Origin: Nitrospina sp. LS_NOB
GTDB lineage: Bacteria; Nitrospinota; Nitrospinia; Nitrospinales; VA-1
Assembly: GCA_001542995.1 (NCBI GenBank)
Contig: LFLA01000024.1
Span: 132,499-179,121 of the forward strand
Reading direction: 5' to 3'
DNA: 46,623 bases
Positions 1-6,966 of this stretch are shown here, piece after piece. Made by a program: the position numbers and the translations under genes. Numbering within the stretch: position 1 is the stretch's first letter; every line of letters begins with the position of its first letter. The notes under the pieces were generated by a model, which did not search any database, was not told the origin of the DNA, and saw only the letters and a program-made list of their open reading frames with translations.

Positions 1-627
1 CCGAGTGCCAGATTGTTCATTTTTGCCCGGCCCGAGGGTGTGGATGCCGGGCCACCGCTGGCGGTCAAACGCCACAGTGTTTTCCAGTTCCCCTTTGAGT
101 TTGAGATCGGGCAACTGCATACCATGATCGAGGGAACCCAATTTGAGGGAACCATGAACCTGACGGTCCGGCTTGATCAGGATGGCAATAGAAAGTCCAG
201 TCCGGGTGATGTGGAAGGAAAGGTGCAAGTCACCGCCGGACAAAAAGGCGTTCAACTGGTGCTGAACAATAGGATAAGCGCTGATGCTTACAACATCCAG
301 GGAACGGTCAACGTGAGCGAGGCGCTCAGGAAAAAGATCCCGGTCAATGTCACCCTGTTTATTTTTGCCCGGTCTGAGGGCGTGAAACGCGGCCCACCGC
401 TGGCGGTCAAGCGCGTCGCCGACCTTCAGCTTCCTTATGAATTTGTATTGGGACCGCAGGACATCATGATGCCCGGAGCTGCTTTTGAAGGCCCGATGGT
501 GCTAGCGGCAAGAATAGATGTCGATGGCGACGCCCGTGCCGGTCCCGGTGATATCGAGGGCTTTGTCGGCGCCAAACCCGGCGATCGCAACGTGCAGTTG
601 CTTCTCAATCACCTGGCGGGTCCCTGA
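1..627 (+). CDS. C-terminal part of a CcmI/CycH-type cytochrome c biogenesis protein (5' partial)
   Basis: The reading frame is open from the first base, so the N-terminal part (normally membrane segments and TPRs) lies outside the window. What is visible is two tandem copies of an Ig-like module of roughly 100 residues. Each has the pattern 'LFIFAR.EG...GPPLAVKR', with GPPLAVKR encoded at 49-72 and again at 391-414, followed by a 'PGD(V/I)EG' turn. This pattern is typical of the periplasmic C-terminal domain of CcmI/CycH, which holds apocytochrome c for heme ligation. Two copies in tandem is longer than the single domain usually seen. A role in c-type cytochrome maturation fits a nitrite oxidiser, whose electrons leave NXR through cytochrome c. 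The family is inferred from motif memory; the N-terminus cannot be checked. Confidence 0.7.
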   Translation, partial: PSARLFIFARPEGVDAGPPLAVKRHSVFQFPFEFEIGQLHTMIEGTQFEGTMNLTVRLDQDGNRKSSPGDVEGKVQVTAGQKGVQLVLNNRISADAYNIQGTVNVSEALRKKIPVNVTLFIFARSEGVKRGPPLAVKRVADLQLPYEFVLGPQDIMMPGAAFEGPMVLAARIDVDGDARAGPGDIEGFVGAKPGDRNVQLLLNHLAGP

Positions 628-688
628 CCAGGGAGGCAGATAGTAAAGGCTTTTGTTATTCGCTTAATGGGGAGAAAGTCAAATGTAA

Positions 689-1777
689 CTAACTTAAAAG
701 TCTAAGTAGACCACGAAAGGCATAAATCTTTGCCCGGCCTGCCCGAAAGGGAAATTCGTCAATGATATTACTTTCTTTAAAAAGAGCGATTAAACGTGAA
801 ACCGTTAATGTTGATATGCCCTGGAGTTTGCGCTTTACCTGGGCAGTGGTAAAAACTGGAGCATTAAAAAGAAAGTCCACAAAATGAGTTAAATAAGGTG
901 ATTTGGTGGCTTGAAACTTTGATTTAGTTTCGTCATGAAGATTATAAATTTTATCTATCAGCTCTTGGGTTTCTTTGGCTTGTTCCGCCACACAACGAAG
1001 AAAAAACTCTATCCACACTTCGTAAGATCCAGTTTTATCTACTTCATGGAGACTGCCCCGATACGCATCTTTATTGTCATCAATATATCCACTCAAGTAT
1101 AAAATAGGTGAAGAAAGAGTTCCCTCATTGTAAAGAATTAAAGGAATGAACAGCCTCCCCAAGCGACCATTGCCGTCATAAAAAGGATGAACCGCTTCAA
1201 ATTGGTAATGAAACATGGCAACCTTAATTAAAATGTTATCTTCACTATGCTCAAGGTAATCCATGATATTGTCTACATATTCCCGGACCAAATAATGCTC
1301 AGGCGGTATGTAAAGAGCTTTTTCGATCGGATCATTTTTCTTTTTTGCAATGTACACTGTCTCTTCCCTGAACTTGCCAAGAGGTCCCTGATGCCTCACT
1401 TTCCTAAGAAGAGTAGCGTGCAGAGCTTCAATTAGAGCGCTGCCCAAGGGCCTGCCTCTTTTCAAATCATTTGTGGCCTGGTCTATGGCTATTCGATAAT
1501 TTACTACTTGTCTTGTATCAGCATCATCTTGTTTCCCTCCCGCCTCAAAAACAAATACATCCGAAACTGTGCTAACCGTTCCTTCAATTCGAGAACTTAC
1601 TGTGGCCTCTTTAGCTGTTAACGGAGAAACAAGCAAATCGGGGTTTTGTAATTTCTTCTGTGAACCTTCAAGTAAACCCAATGCGTATATGGCATCGGCA
1701 TATTCTTTATGAAAACGATTAAAATCTAAGGGGGTCTTCCCTTCAACATTGAGATGTTTGGGGTGATGATGTTCCAT
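689..1777 (-). CDS. Fic-family protein (class II, with C-terminal winged helix)
   Basis: Fic enzymes transfer AMP or related groups from nucleotides to protein hydroxyls. The 362-aa product has the full Fic motif beginning at H197 (HPFYDGNGRLGR), including the catalytic His, the acidic residue, the GNGR anion hole and the final Arg. An N-terminal inhibitory motif S-x3-E-G ends at E65-G66, which marks class II, where the inhibitory helix lies in the same chain. The last ~70 residues ('TTAQVKRKLQGISTLTVSRL') look like a winged helix-turn-helix, so it may bind DNA. The ATG at 1777 sits directly beneath the operator-like array at 1789-1973, suggesting self-regulation. It is convergent with the CcmI-like gene and stands alone. 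Target unknown. Confidence 0.9.
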   Translation of the reverse strand: MEHHHPKHLNVEGKTPLDFNRFHKEYADAIYALGLLEGSQKKLQNPDLLVSPLTAKEATVSSRIEGTVSTVSDVFVFEAGGKQDDADTRQVVNYRIAIDQATNDLKRGRPLGSALIEALHATLLRKVRHQGPLGKFREETVYIAKKKNDPIEKALYIPPEHYLVREYVDNIMDYLEHSEDNILIKVAMFHYQFEAVHPFYDGNGRLGRLFIPLILYNEGTLSSPILYLSGYIDDNKDAYRGSLHEVDKTGSYEVWIEFFLRCVAEQAKETQELIDKIYNLHDETKSKFQATKSPYLTHFVDFLFNAPVFTTAQVKRKLQGISTLTVSRLIALFKESNIIDEFPFRAGRAKIYAFRGLLRLLS

Positions 1778-1788
1778 AAAATTTATTT

Positions 1789-1973
1789 ATATATCAAAAT
1801 ATGTATTTAATGATATATCTAATGAAATAGCCTGTCTTTGATGATATGTTTAGCAATACTACATATAGTGTGAACTAACTGGGACTCCACAATATTTGCC
1901 ATTATATTATATATATATCAGAAAATCAATTTTTTGATATGTTCAAGGCTGAACTATATAACTGCTGATATAT
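1789..1973. promoter_or_regulatory. Two identical-geometry modules of TGATATRT sites upstream of the Fic gene
   Basis: The AT-rich gap 1778-2110 holds six copies of TGATATRT or its reverse complement: ATATATCA at 1789 and 1913, and TGATAT(A/G)T at 1811, 1842, 1935 and 1966. They form two modules of the same layout, ATATATCA-N14-TGATATRT-N23-TGATATRT, with start spacings 22 and 31 bp in both, offset by 124 bp. Spacer sequences are not conserved but their lengths are. Spacings of 22 and 31 bp are close to two and three helical turns, so the sites would lie on one face of the DNA. The likely reader is the Fic protein's own winged helix (inference). The remainder of the gap holds only a repeat fragment at about 2034-2066. 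Confidence 0.6.
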
Positions 1974-2110
1974 AAAATACATGTTTAAAAAACAATAAAT
2001 TATAGAAGTATGCGGCTTATGATGACGGGCTATTGTCATTCTGAGCGCCCAGCGAAGAATCTGGAGGTTGTGTAAACTTCTCTTTACTAAGGGGCAGGAC
2101 TTATCGGTGC

Positions 2111-3628
2111 TTATTTATGGTTACGCCAAAAGGGCAGTAGTAGAGTCAGCCCTAAGCACAACCAGCTGAACACATCGCCATAGGCGCTGTAGAAGGTGAG
2201 CCCGCCTTGGCGCGGGGAGATTTTTGTGATCATGGCGGCTTCGACAAAAAGTTCCGTTTCATCTTGAAGTTGGCCGTTAGCCGTGATGGTTCCGGAGATC
2301 CCGGTATTCGCTGCGCGCACGATGGGCACACGGTTTTCCACCGCCCTTAGTGCCCCCATGCTCATATGCTGGTAGCTCGCCGCACTTTTACCGAACCAGG
2401 CGTCGTTGGTGATATTGACTAAAAAATTGGCACCGTTTTTAACCGCCTGCCGTATCAGGTCGGGGAAGATTATTTCATAACAGATTGAGACCCCGGCCTT
2501 GTGTCCTGCCACATCGAACACTATCGCTTCCTCACCGCGGCCGGAGTTGCCGATCATCTCCACCATTTTTTCCACAAAGAACAATATTTTCCGGAAGGGG
2601 ACGAACTCGCCGAACGGGACCAGGTGGATTTTGTCGTAGCGGTTTTGCGTGGTACCGATTTCAGACACCAGGTAGGCGCTGTTGTAGTGGATGCTGTTTT
2701 CTTTGTAGGGACTGCCGAATAGAATGGGGATTTCGGTTTGCCGCGCCAGGTCGTTCACAAACTGGGTGCCGGGTGCGTGCTGGGTGTAGAAAAAAGGTGT
2801 GGCGGTTTCCGGCCATACGATCAGTTGCGGATTTGATTGCGCGGCCTTGAGAGTCAGGGCCCGGTATTTTGCCATGACCACCTTCTGGTAAACCGGATTC
2901 CATTTCATGGCCTGCTCGACATTGCCTTGAATCAATCCCACCGTCAGGCTGGGGCCATTGACCACGCGGTTCAGGGCAAGTCCGCCGTATCCTACCCATA
3001 GTGCCAGAACAAGAATCGTGACCGATAAAAACCGTGCTCCCATGTTGGGACTTTGTTGCCATGACTTCCAGGCCAGGTAGAGTCCGACATTGACCAGCAT
3101 GATGAGCCATGAGACGCCATACACACCGGTGATCTCGGCCATCTGAATAACCGGCAGGGTTTGGAATTGGGAGTAACCCAGCCCTAACCAGGAAAACCCG
3201 TATTCGGAGTGCGATGAACGGAGGTACTCAAAAGATGTCCACAGAACCGGCGCGAACAGGAATAACAGTCCCCTGTCATCTTTGCAGACCCTCCTTATCA
3301 GATAGCAAAAGAGTGCCGTATAGAAAGAGAGATAGGCGGCTAAAAGTCCTAGAACCATGAAACCCACAATCTGGGGAAGGTTGCCGTAGTTGATGAGGGT
3401 GTTGTTGACCCAGCTCAAGCCCCAGGTATAAAAAACCATGCCGGTGATGAATCCCAACAACGCGGAACGTTGCGGGGTTTTGGCTTCAATCGCCGAAAAA
3501 AGAGGGATAAAGGCAAACCAGGCGAGAACTTCAAAATTAAAACGCGGGAAGATCAACACCAGAAAAATCCCGCTCAAAGCGGAGAGTAGAAGCGGGCGCA
3601 GTTCTTTAAGAATTAGGTTTTTCACCAA
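2111..3628 (-). CDS. lnt: Apolipoprotein N-acyltransferase
   Basis: This enzyme adds the third acyl chain to the N-terminal cysteine of outer-membrane lipoproteins, the last step of lipoprotein maturation at the inner membrane. The 505-aa product has six to eight N-terminal hydrophobic segments, then a nitrilase-fold domain with the expected catalytic triad: E274 in 'WPETATP', K333 in 'KIHLVPFGEF' and C383 in 'SICYEI'. Spacing matches the E. coli enzyme (E267, K335, C387), and a final membrane segment closes the chain. No ATG fits the N-terminus; the frame opens with TTG at 3628 followed immediately by GTG, with no clear Shine-Dalgarno, so the start is uncertain by one or two codons. It is divergent from the small iron-sulfur gene at 3803. 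Confidence 0.95.
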   Translation of the reverse strand: MVKNLILKELRPLLLSALSGIFLVLIFPRFNFEVLAWFAFIPLFSAIEAKTPQRSALLGFITGMVFYTWGLSWVNNTLINYGNLPQIVGFMVLGLLAAYLSFYTALFCYLIRRVCKDDRGLLFLFAPVLWTSFEYLRSSHSEYGFSWLGLGYSQFQTLPVIQMAEITGVYGVSWLIMLVNVGLYLAWKSWQQSPNMGARFLSVTILVLALWVGYGGLALNRVVNGPSLTVGLIQGNVEQAMKWNPVYQKVVMAKYRALTLKAAQSNPQLIVWPETATPFFYTQHAPGTQFVNDLARQTEIPILFGSPYKENSIHYNSAYLVSEIGTTQNRYDKIHLVPFGEFVPFRKILFFVEKMVEMIGNSGRGEEAIVFDVAGHKAGVSICYEIIFPDLIRQAVKNGANFLVNITNDAWFGKSAASYQHMSMGALRAVENRVPIVRAANTGISGTITANGQLQDETELFVEAAMITKISPRQGGLTFYSAYGDVFSWLCLGLTLLLPFWRNHK

Positions 3629-3802
3629 TGCTGGTTTATATTAGGGGGTGGAAGTTAAGGTTTAGAATAGATGTTCAGGTTTTGTTAAATCAAAACTTTA
3701 AGGGTAGCTCCACAAAGCGGTTTTAAATTTTGCTGCTCTTAAAATACTATCTTTACAAAAATACAATCTGGCGTAAGAATCATAGCCGGAACCTCATATA
3801 TT

Positions 3803-4060
3803 TTGGAAGCAAAAAAACAATTTTTAGATAATCTCAAAAAGGTTTGCCTGTGCCGAAGCATCAAGGCGGGAACAATTATGACCGCTATTCGGGAAGGGAC
3901 GTTGACCTTTGAAGGTTTGAGAAGAAAAATCGGTGTGGGAACGGGCAATTGTAAGGCCAAACGTTGCCGGTCAAATATCGAAGCACGAATCAAGGGCCAT
4001 AAAGATAGCTTGAAAGAAGACGCTGTTGAGCCTGAAGCATCCAGCGGTCCGACCTGCTGA
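3803..4060 (+). CDS. Small BFD-like [2Fe-2S] protein
   Basis: An 85-aa protein whose core has the spacing of the bacterioferritin-associated ferredoxin (BFD) domain: C-x-C near residues 15-17 ('VCLC') and, about 32 residues later, C-x4-C ('GNCKAKRC'). Four cysteines in this spacing bind a [2Fe-2S] cluster, and the pattern 'G..T...L....G.G...C' between them is typical. In other proteins this domain either stands alone (Bfd, iron release from bacterioferritin) or is fused to oxidoreductases or NifU/NirB. No bacterioferritin gene is nearby, so its partner is unknown. The start is probably TTG at 3803 with a weak GGAA upstream. The last ~25 residues are low-complexity and run into degenerate repeat DNA. 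Confidence 0.7.
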   Translation: MEAKKQFLDNLKKVCLCRSIKAGTIMTAIREGTLTFEGLRRKIGVGTGNCKAKRCRSNIEARIKGHKDSLKEDAVEPEASSGPTC

Positions 4061-4272
4061 CCCGACCCAAAAAAACCCCCCCCCCACGGGTAGATTGGTA
4101 TTCCATAATGTCATTCTGAGGCTCTCGAAGGATGAACTGGGGTTGGTTGCCTTCGATGGAGTTCAGGGCGAAAAACCGAGATTTCTTGTCATTCTGATGA
4201 GCCTGTTTTTTTAGGCGAAGAAGACGTGATATCTCACTGAAGCTTTCGTGCCCGGAACGGGTAATCTCGGGG
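4061..4272. other. Gap with a degenerate repeat remnant
   Basis: No gene seen. A C-tract near 4075-4085 is followed by two 'GTCATTCTGA' pieces (about 4108 and 4188) that look like worn parts of the dispersed hairpin element found elsewhere in the window. A short open frame here has no family resemblance. Confidence 0.5.
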
Positions 4273-5469
4273 TTATGCTTTTAACTTCGAGATGGCATTT
4301 TTTATTCGTTGGACACCCGCCTCAATGTTTTCCAGCGATGTGGCAAAAGACAAACGTGCGTGGTTATCGGCTCCGAACGCAATTCCGGGCACGATGGCGA
4401 CCTTCTCGGTCGATAGCAGATAATCGGTAAAATCCAACGACCCCTCCAGCACCTTCCCATTCATATTCTTTTTGCCATAGACGCCGGAAAAATCTGGAAA
4501 GGTGTAGAACGAGCCGTGTGGTTTTTTGCAGGTGACCCCGTCAATCTGGTTTAAGCGATCGACGAGGATGTCCCGCCGCTTTTCAAATTCACCCACCATA
4601 GCATGAATTTCGTCTAAGGGACCGGTCAAGGCTTCGATGCTGGCCGCCTGCGACACCGAGCTGGGATTGGACGTGCTTTGTCCCTGCAGTTTGGCGACTT
4701 GTTTCACGATCTCGGGATCTCCCACCGCGATATAGCCGATCCTCCAGCCTGTCATGGCGTAGCTTTTAGAAACCCCATTGATCACCACACATTGCTTTTG
4801 CACTTCCTTGCTTAAAGAGGCAATGCTTATGTGTTTGAATCCGTCAAACACAATCTGCTCATAAATTTCATCTGAGAGGATTAACAGGTTGTGCTTTAAC
4901 GCGCACTCGGCCAGTTTTTCCAGTTCATCTTTGTTGTAGGCGGAGCCGGTCGGATTGGAAGGCGAGTTGAGCACGATGGCCCTGGTGTTAGGAGTGACGG
5001 AATTTTCAATTTGTTCGGCGGTGATTTTGAAATCCTGCCCGGTTTGGACGATGAGGGGGTGGGCTCCTGACAGGATCACCATGTCGGGAAACGAGACCCA
5101 GTAAGGTGCCGGGATGATGACTTCATCTCCTGCCTGCCAAAGCACCTGGGCCAGATTATAAAAGGAATGCTTGGCTCCACAGGAAGCGAGAATCTGGTTT
5201 TTTTCATAGACCAGTCCGTTGTCGCGTTGCAGTTTCGTGATGATGGCTTCTTTTAGAAGATCACTACCCCCGACCGAGGTGTAACGGGTTTCGTTATTTT
5301 CTATCGCCCGGATGCCGGCCTGCTTGATGTGCTCCGGGGTATTGAAATCAGGCTCGCCAGCTCCGAAACCGATGACATCCTCGCCCCGGGCTTTCATTTC
5401 CCGGGCTTTGGCATCGATGGCCAATGTCATGGATGGATTTACATTTTGAATACGTTCAGAAAATTTCAT
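4273..5469 (-). CDS. PLP-dependent aminotransferase, aspartate aminotransferase type (class I)
   Basis: Catalyses transfer of an amino group between an amino acid (probably aspartate) and 2-oxoglutarate, using pyridoxal phosphate. At 398 aa it has the usual length of the thermophilic/Bacillus-type class Ib enzymes. The PLP lysine is K235 in 'SKSYAMTGWRIGY'; the substrate-carboxylate Arg lies near the C-terminus in 'HARLSFA'; the 'NSPSNPTG' and 'SDEIYE' motifs bind the cofactor. Its ATG shares one base with the TGA of coaD (TGATG at 5467-5471), so the two genes are probably co-transcribed and translationally coupled. Some relatives act as bifunctional aspartate/prephenate aminotransferases; substrate cannot be decided here. 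Confidence 0.92.
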   Translation of the reverse strand: MKFSERIQNVNPSMTLAIDAKAREMKARGEDVIGFGAGEPDFNTPEHIKQAGIRAIENNETRYTSVGGSDLLKEAIITKLQRDNGLVYEKNQILASCGAKHSFYNLAQVLWQAGDEVIIPAPYWVSFPDMVILSGAHPLIVQTGQDFKITAEQIENSVTPNTRAIVLNSPSNPTGSAYNKDELEKLAECALKHNLLILSDEIYEQIVFDGFKHISIASLSKEVQKQCVVINGVSKSYAMTGWRIGYIAVGDPEIVKQVAKLQGQSTSNPSSVSQAASIEALTGPLDEIHAMVGEFEKRRDILVDRLNQIDGVTCKKPHGSFYTFPDFSGVYGKKNMNGKVLEGSLDFTDYLLSTEKVAIVPGIAFGADNHARLSFATSLENIEAGVQRIKNAISKLKA

Positions 5470-5951
5470 CAGATAATTTTTTTCAACTCCTTGATCACAT
5501 CGCGAGGCACAAGTTTTGTGACATCGCCCCCGTGCCGGGCGATTTCCTTAACCAGATTAGAACTCAGGAAAGAATATTCCTGGCTGGGAATCATAAATAA
5601 AGTTTCGACAGATTCGTCGAGCGTCCGGTTCATCAGTCCCATCTGCAGTTCAAATTCAAAATCACTGATGGCCCGCAGTCCTTTTATCACTACAGAAGCT
5701 TTTTTAGAATGTGCCAGCGAGATGAGCAGATTATCAAAGGAGACGACCTCAATCTTGCTAAATTTTTTTGTGGCATTTTTGATAAACTTGACCCGATCTT
5801 CTAGAGAAAATAAAGGATTTTTTTTTGGGTTGAGCGCAACGGCAACGATGAGTCGGTCAAAGAGTTTCATGGCCCGGCGCATAATATCAATGTGACCAAA
5901 AGTGACCGGATCAAAAGTTCCCGGATAAAGAGCGATACGATTCTTTTTCAT
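5469..5951 (-). CDS. coaD: Phosphopantetheine adenylyltransferase
   Basis: Adenylates 4'-phosphopantetheine to dephospho-CoA, the penultimate step of coenzyme A synthesis. The 160-aa length is normal. The N-terminal nucleotidyltransferase signature 'YPGTFDPVTFGHIDI' contains the TxGH motif, and the C-terminal part has the conserved 'SSNLVKEIA..GGDV..LVP' region. It is the first gene of a two-gene unit with the downstream aminotransferase, overlapping it by one base. Start ATG at 5951 is the only sensible choice. Nothing unusual in the sequence. Confidence 0.96.
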   Translation of the reverse strand: MKKNRIALYPGTFDPVTFGHIDIMRRAMKLFDRLIVAVALNPKKNPLFSLEDRVKFIKNATKKFSKIEVVSFDNLLISLAHSKKASVVIKGLRAISDFEFELQMGLMNRTLDESVETLFMIPSQEYSFLSSNLVKEIARHGGDVTKLVPRDVIKELKKII

Positions 5952-6109
5952 AAGTAAGCCTTGAGGAAAAAGCAGGATTATATCGCCAAAATAAAATTTG
6001 GCAAATTTTTAAAGAACGGTTTTTGGGCCAGCCCGAGTTGAGAAGTGTAACAGGGACTTTTGTCTTTTATTTAATGTCAGGGAGGAGATTTTACCAGCCT
6101 TTTTTGAGG

Positions 6110-6240
6110 GAGACCTTTGCGTAAGTCGAAAAAAACAGAAAAGCGGGATTCTTCACTGCGTTCAGAATGACACGAAACGCCGGTTTGTCATCCTCGAGGA
6201 GCCGAAGGCGACGAAGGATCCGGGGTTATGCAAAGGTCTC
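6110..6240 (+). repeat. Dispersed inverted-repeat element, copy 1
   Basis: A 131-bp copy of the element described in the findings. It begins GAGACCTTTGCGTAAGTCG and ends TTATGCAAAGGTCTC, so the ends are inverted repeats. Inside, 'GATTCTTCACTGCGTTC.GAATGACA' faces 'TGTCATCCT...GACGAAGGATC'. Transcribed, it would fold into one long hairpin. It carries no coding sequence and sits between coaD and the nxr leader. Confidence 0.85.
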
Positions 6241-6534
6241 TTTTTGAGGGCAATATGGGGGCAAAAAAATGGATTTTTTTCATAATTTTCCTGAACTTTT
6301 AAAAATTTTTGAAATTTCGGTGGTTATTGCCAGTTATAGGGAAAATAACAGTAAATTATCATGCGGAAGATAATCGGTAAAACTCCTTTAAATATAAGGA
6401 CTTTAGAGGATTGCAAATTTTTTTATTTTTTTGTAAAAATTACGTGAAAATCTTGTTTTCAGGGGCTATATTTATGGGAATACTTCTAGTGATTTTACCC
6501 GTTATTTTTTCTTTTTTTTAAGTCTCGTATTTTC

Positions 6535-6563
6535 TTGACATTATACTGGAAAACCCATATAAC
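6535..6563 (+). promoter_or_regulatory. Probable sigma-70 promoter for the nxr operon
   Basis: A perfect -35 TTGACA at 6535-6540 and a 5/6 -10 TATAAC at 6558-6563 are separated by the optimal 17 bp. Transcription would start near 6570, giving a leader of about 395 nt before nxrA. The surrounding 300 bp upstream is very AT-rich with A and T tracts, as expected for a strong promoter. I see no second site of similar quality closer to the gene. Confidence 0.6.
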
Positions 6564-6569
6564 ATGGCC

Positions 6570-6966
6570 TCATCTAGAAAAAGGGCAGAAAGTTTGATTC
6601 GAAATACAGGGCAAAATATGAGACTTAAAAGCATGATTCGCCCCTTAATATCCAGTTGTTGCGGAGAAGTTTTTATTAGGGACGTTTAATTTTTTCTCAG
6701 TCTTTGTGTCTGTTGTGATGCCATTTGGCGCGGGTTTTAGCGCGTTAGCTATTTTTGTTTTGTTAGGTTGTTGTGTGTTTGTTTTAGAGTTGAGTAAAGG
6801 TTTTAAAGTTTAGCAAAGTGGTACGAGTAGTAGGTTAGTTGGAGGTGAAAAGTCGCGAGGCTGGGAGGCTCCGAAGAAGTTAGTAGAAGTGTAGTAGTGA
6901 AACAGTTGTAATTGGGTTCGGATAAGCCGGGCCCGCAATTACCAAGATTCACAAGGAGGTTTGTAT
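6570..6966 (+). promoter_or_regulatory. Long nxrA 5' leader with pre-SD hairpin and strong ribosome binding site
   Basis: Between the predicted start site and nxrA lie ~395 nt with no convincing gene. The stretch 6690-6900 is unusually rich in G and T on this strand. At 6908-6942 GTAATTG pairs with CAATTAC, and an inner GGTTCGG pairs with CCGGGCC around an ATAAG loop, giving a stable hairpin that ends ten bases before the Shine-Dalgarno AAGGAGGT at 6953-6960. The ATG at 6967 follows with a six-base gap. Such a hairpin could stabilise the mRNA or control translation (inference). The remaining gap 6241-6534 is AT-rich, with nothing recognisable. Confidence 0.5.

Noticed and set aside
3438-3644. 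Open frame antisense to the start of lnt
   Set aside because: Shadow of lnt; highly basic composition and no ribosome site.
4026-4214. 62-codon open frame
   Set aside because: Runs through a C-tract and degenerate repeat DNA and overlaps the [2Fe-2S] gene; no protein-like features.
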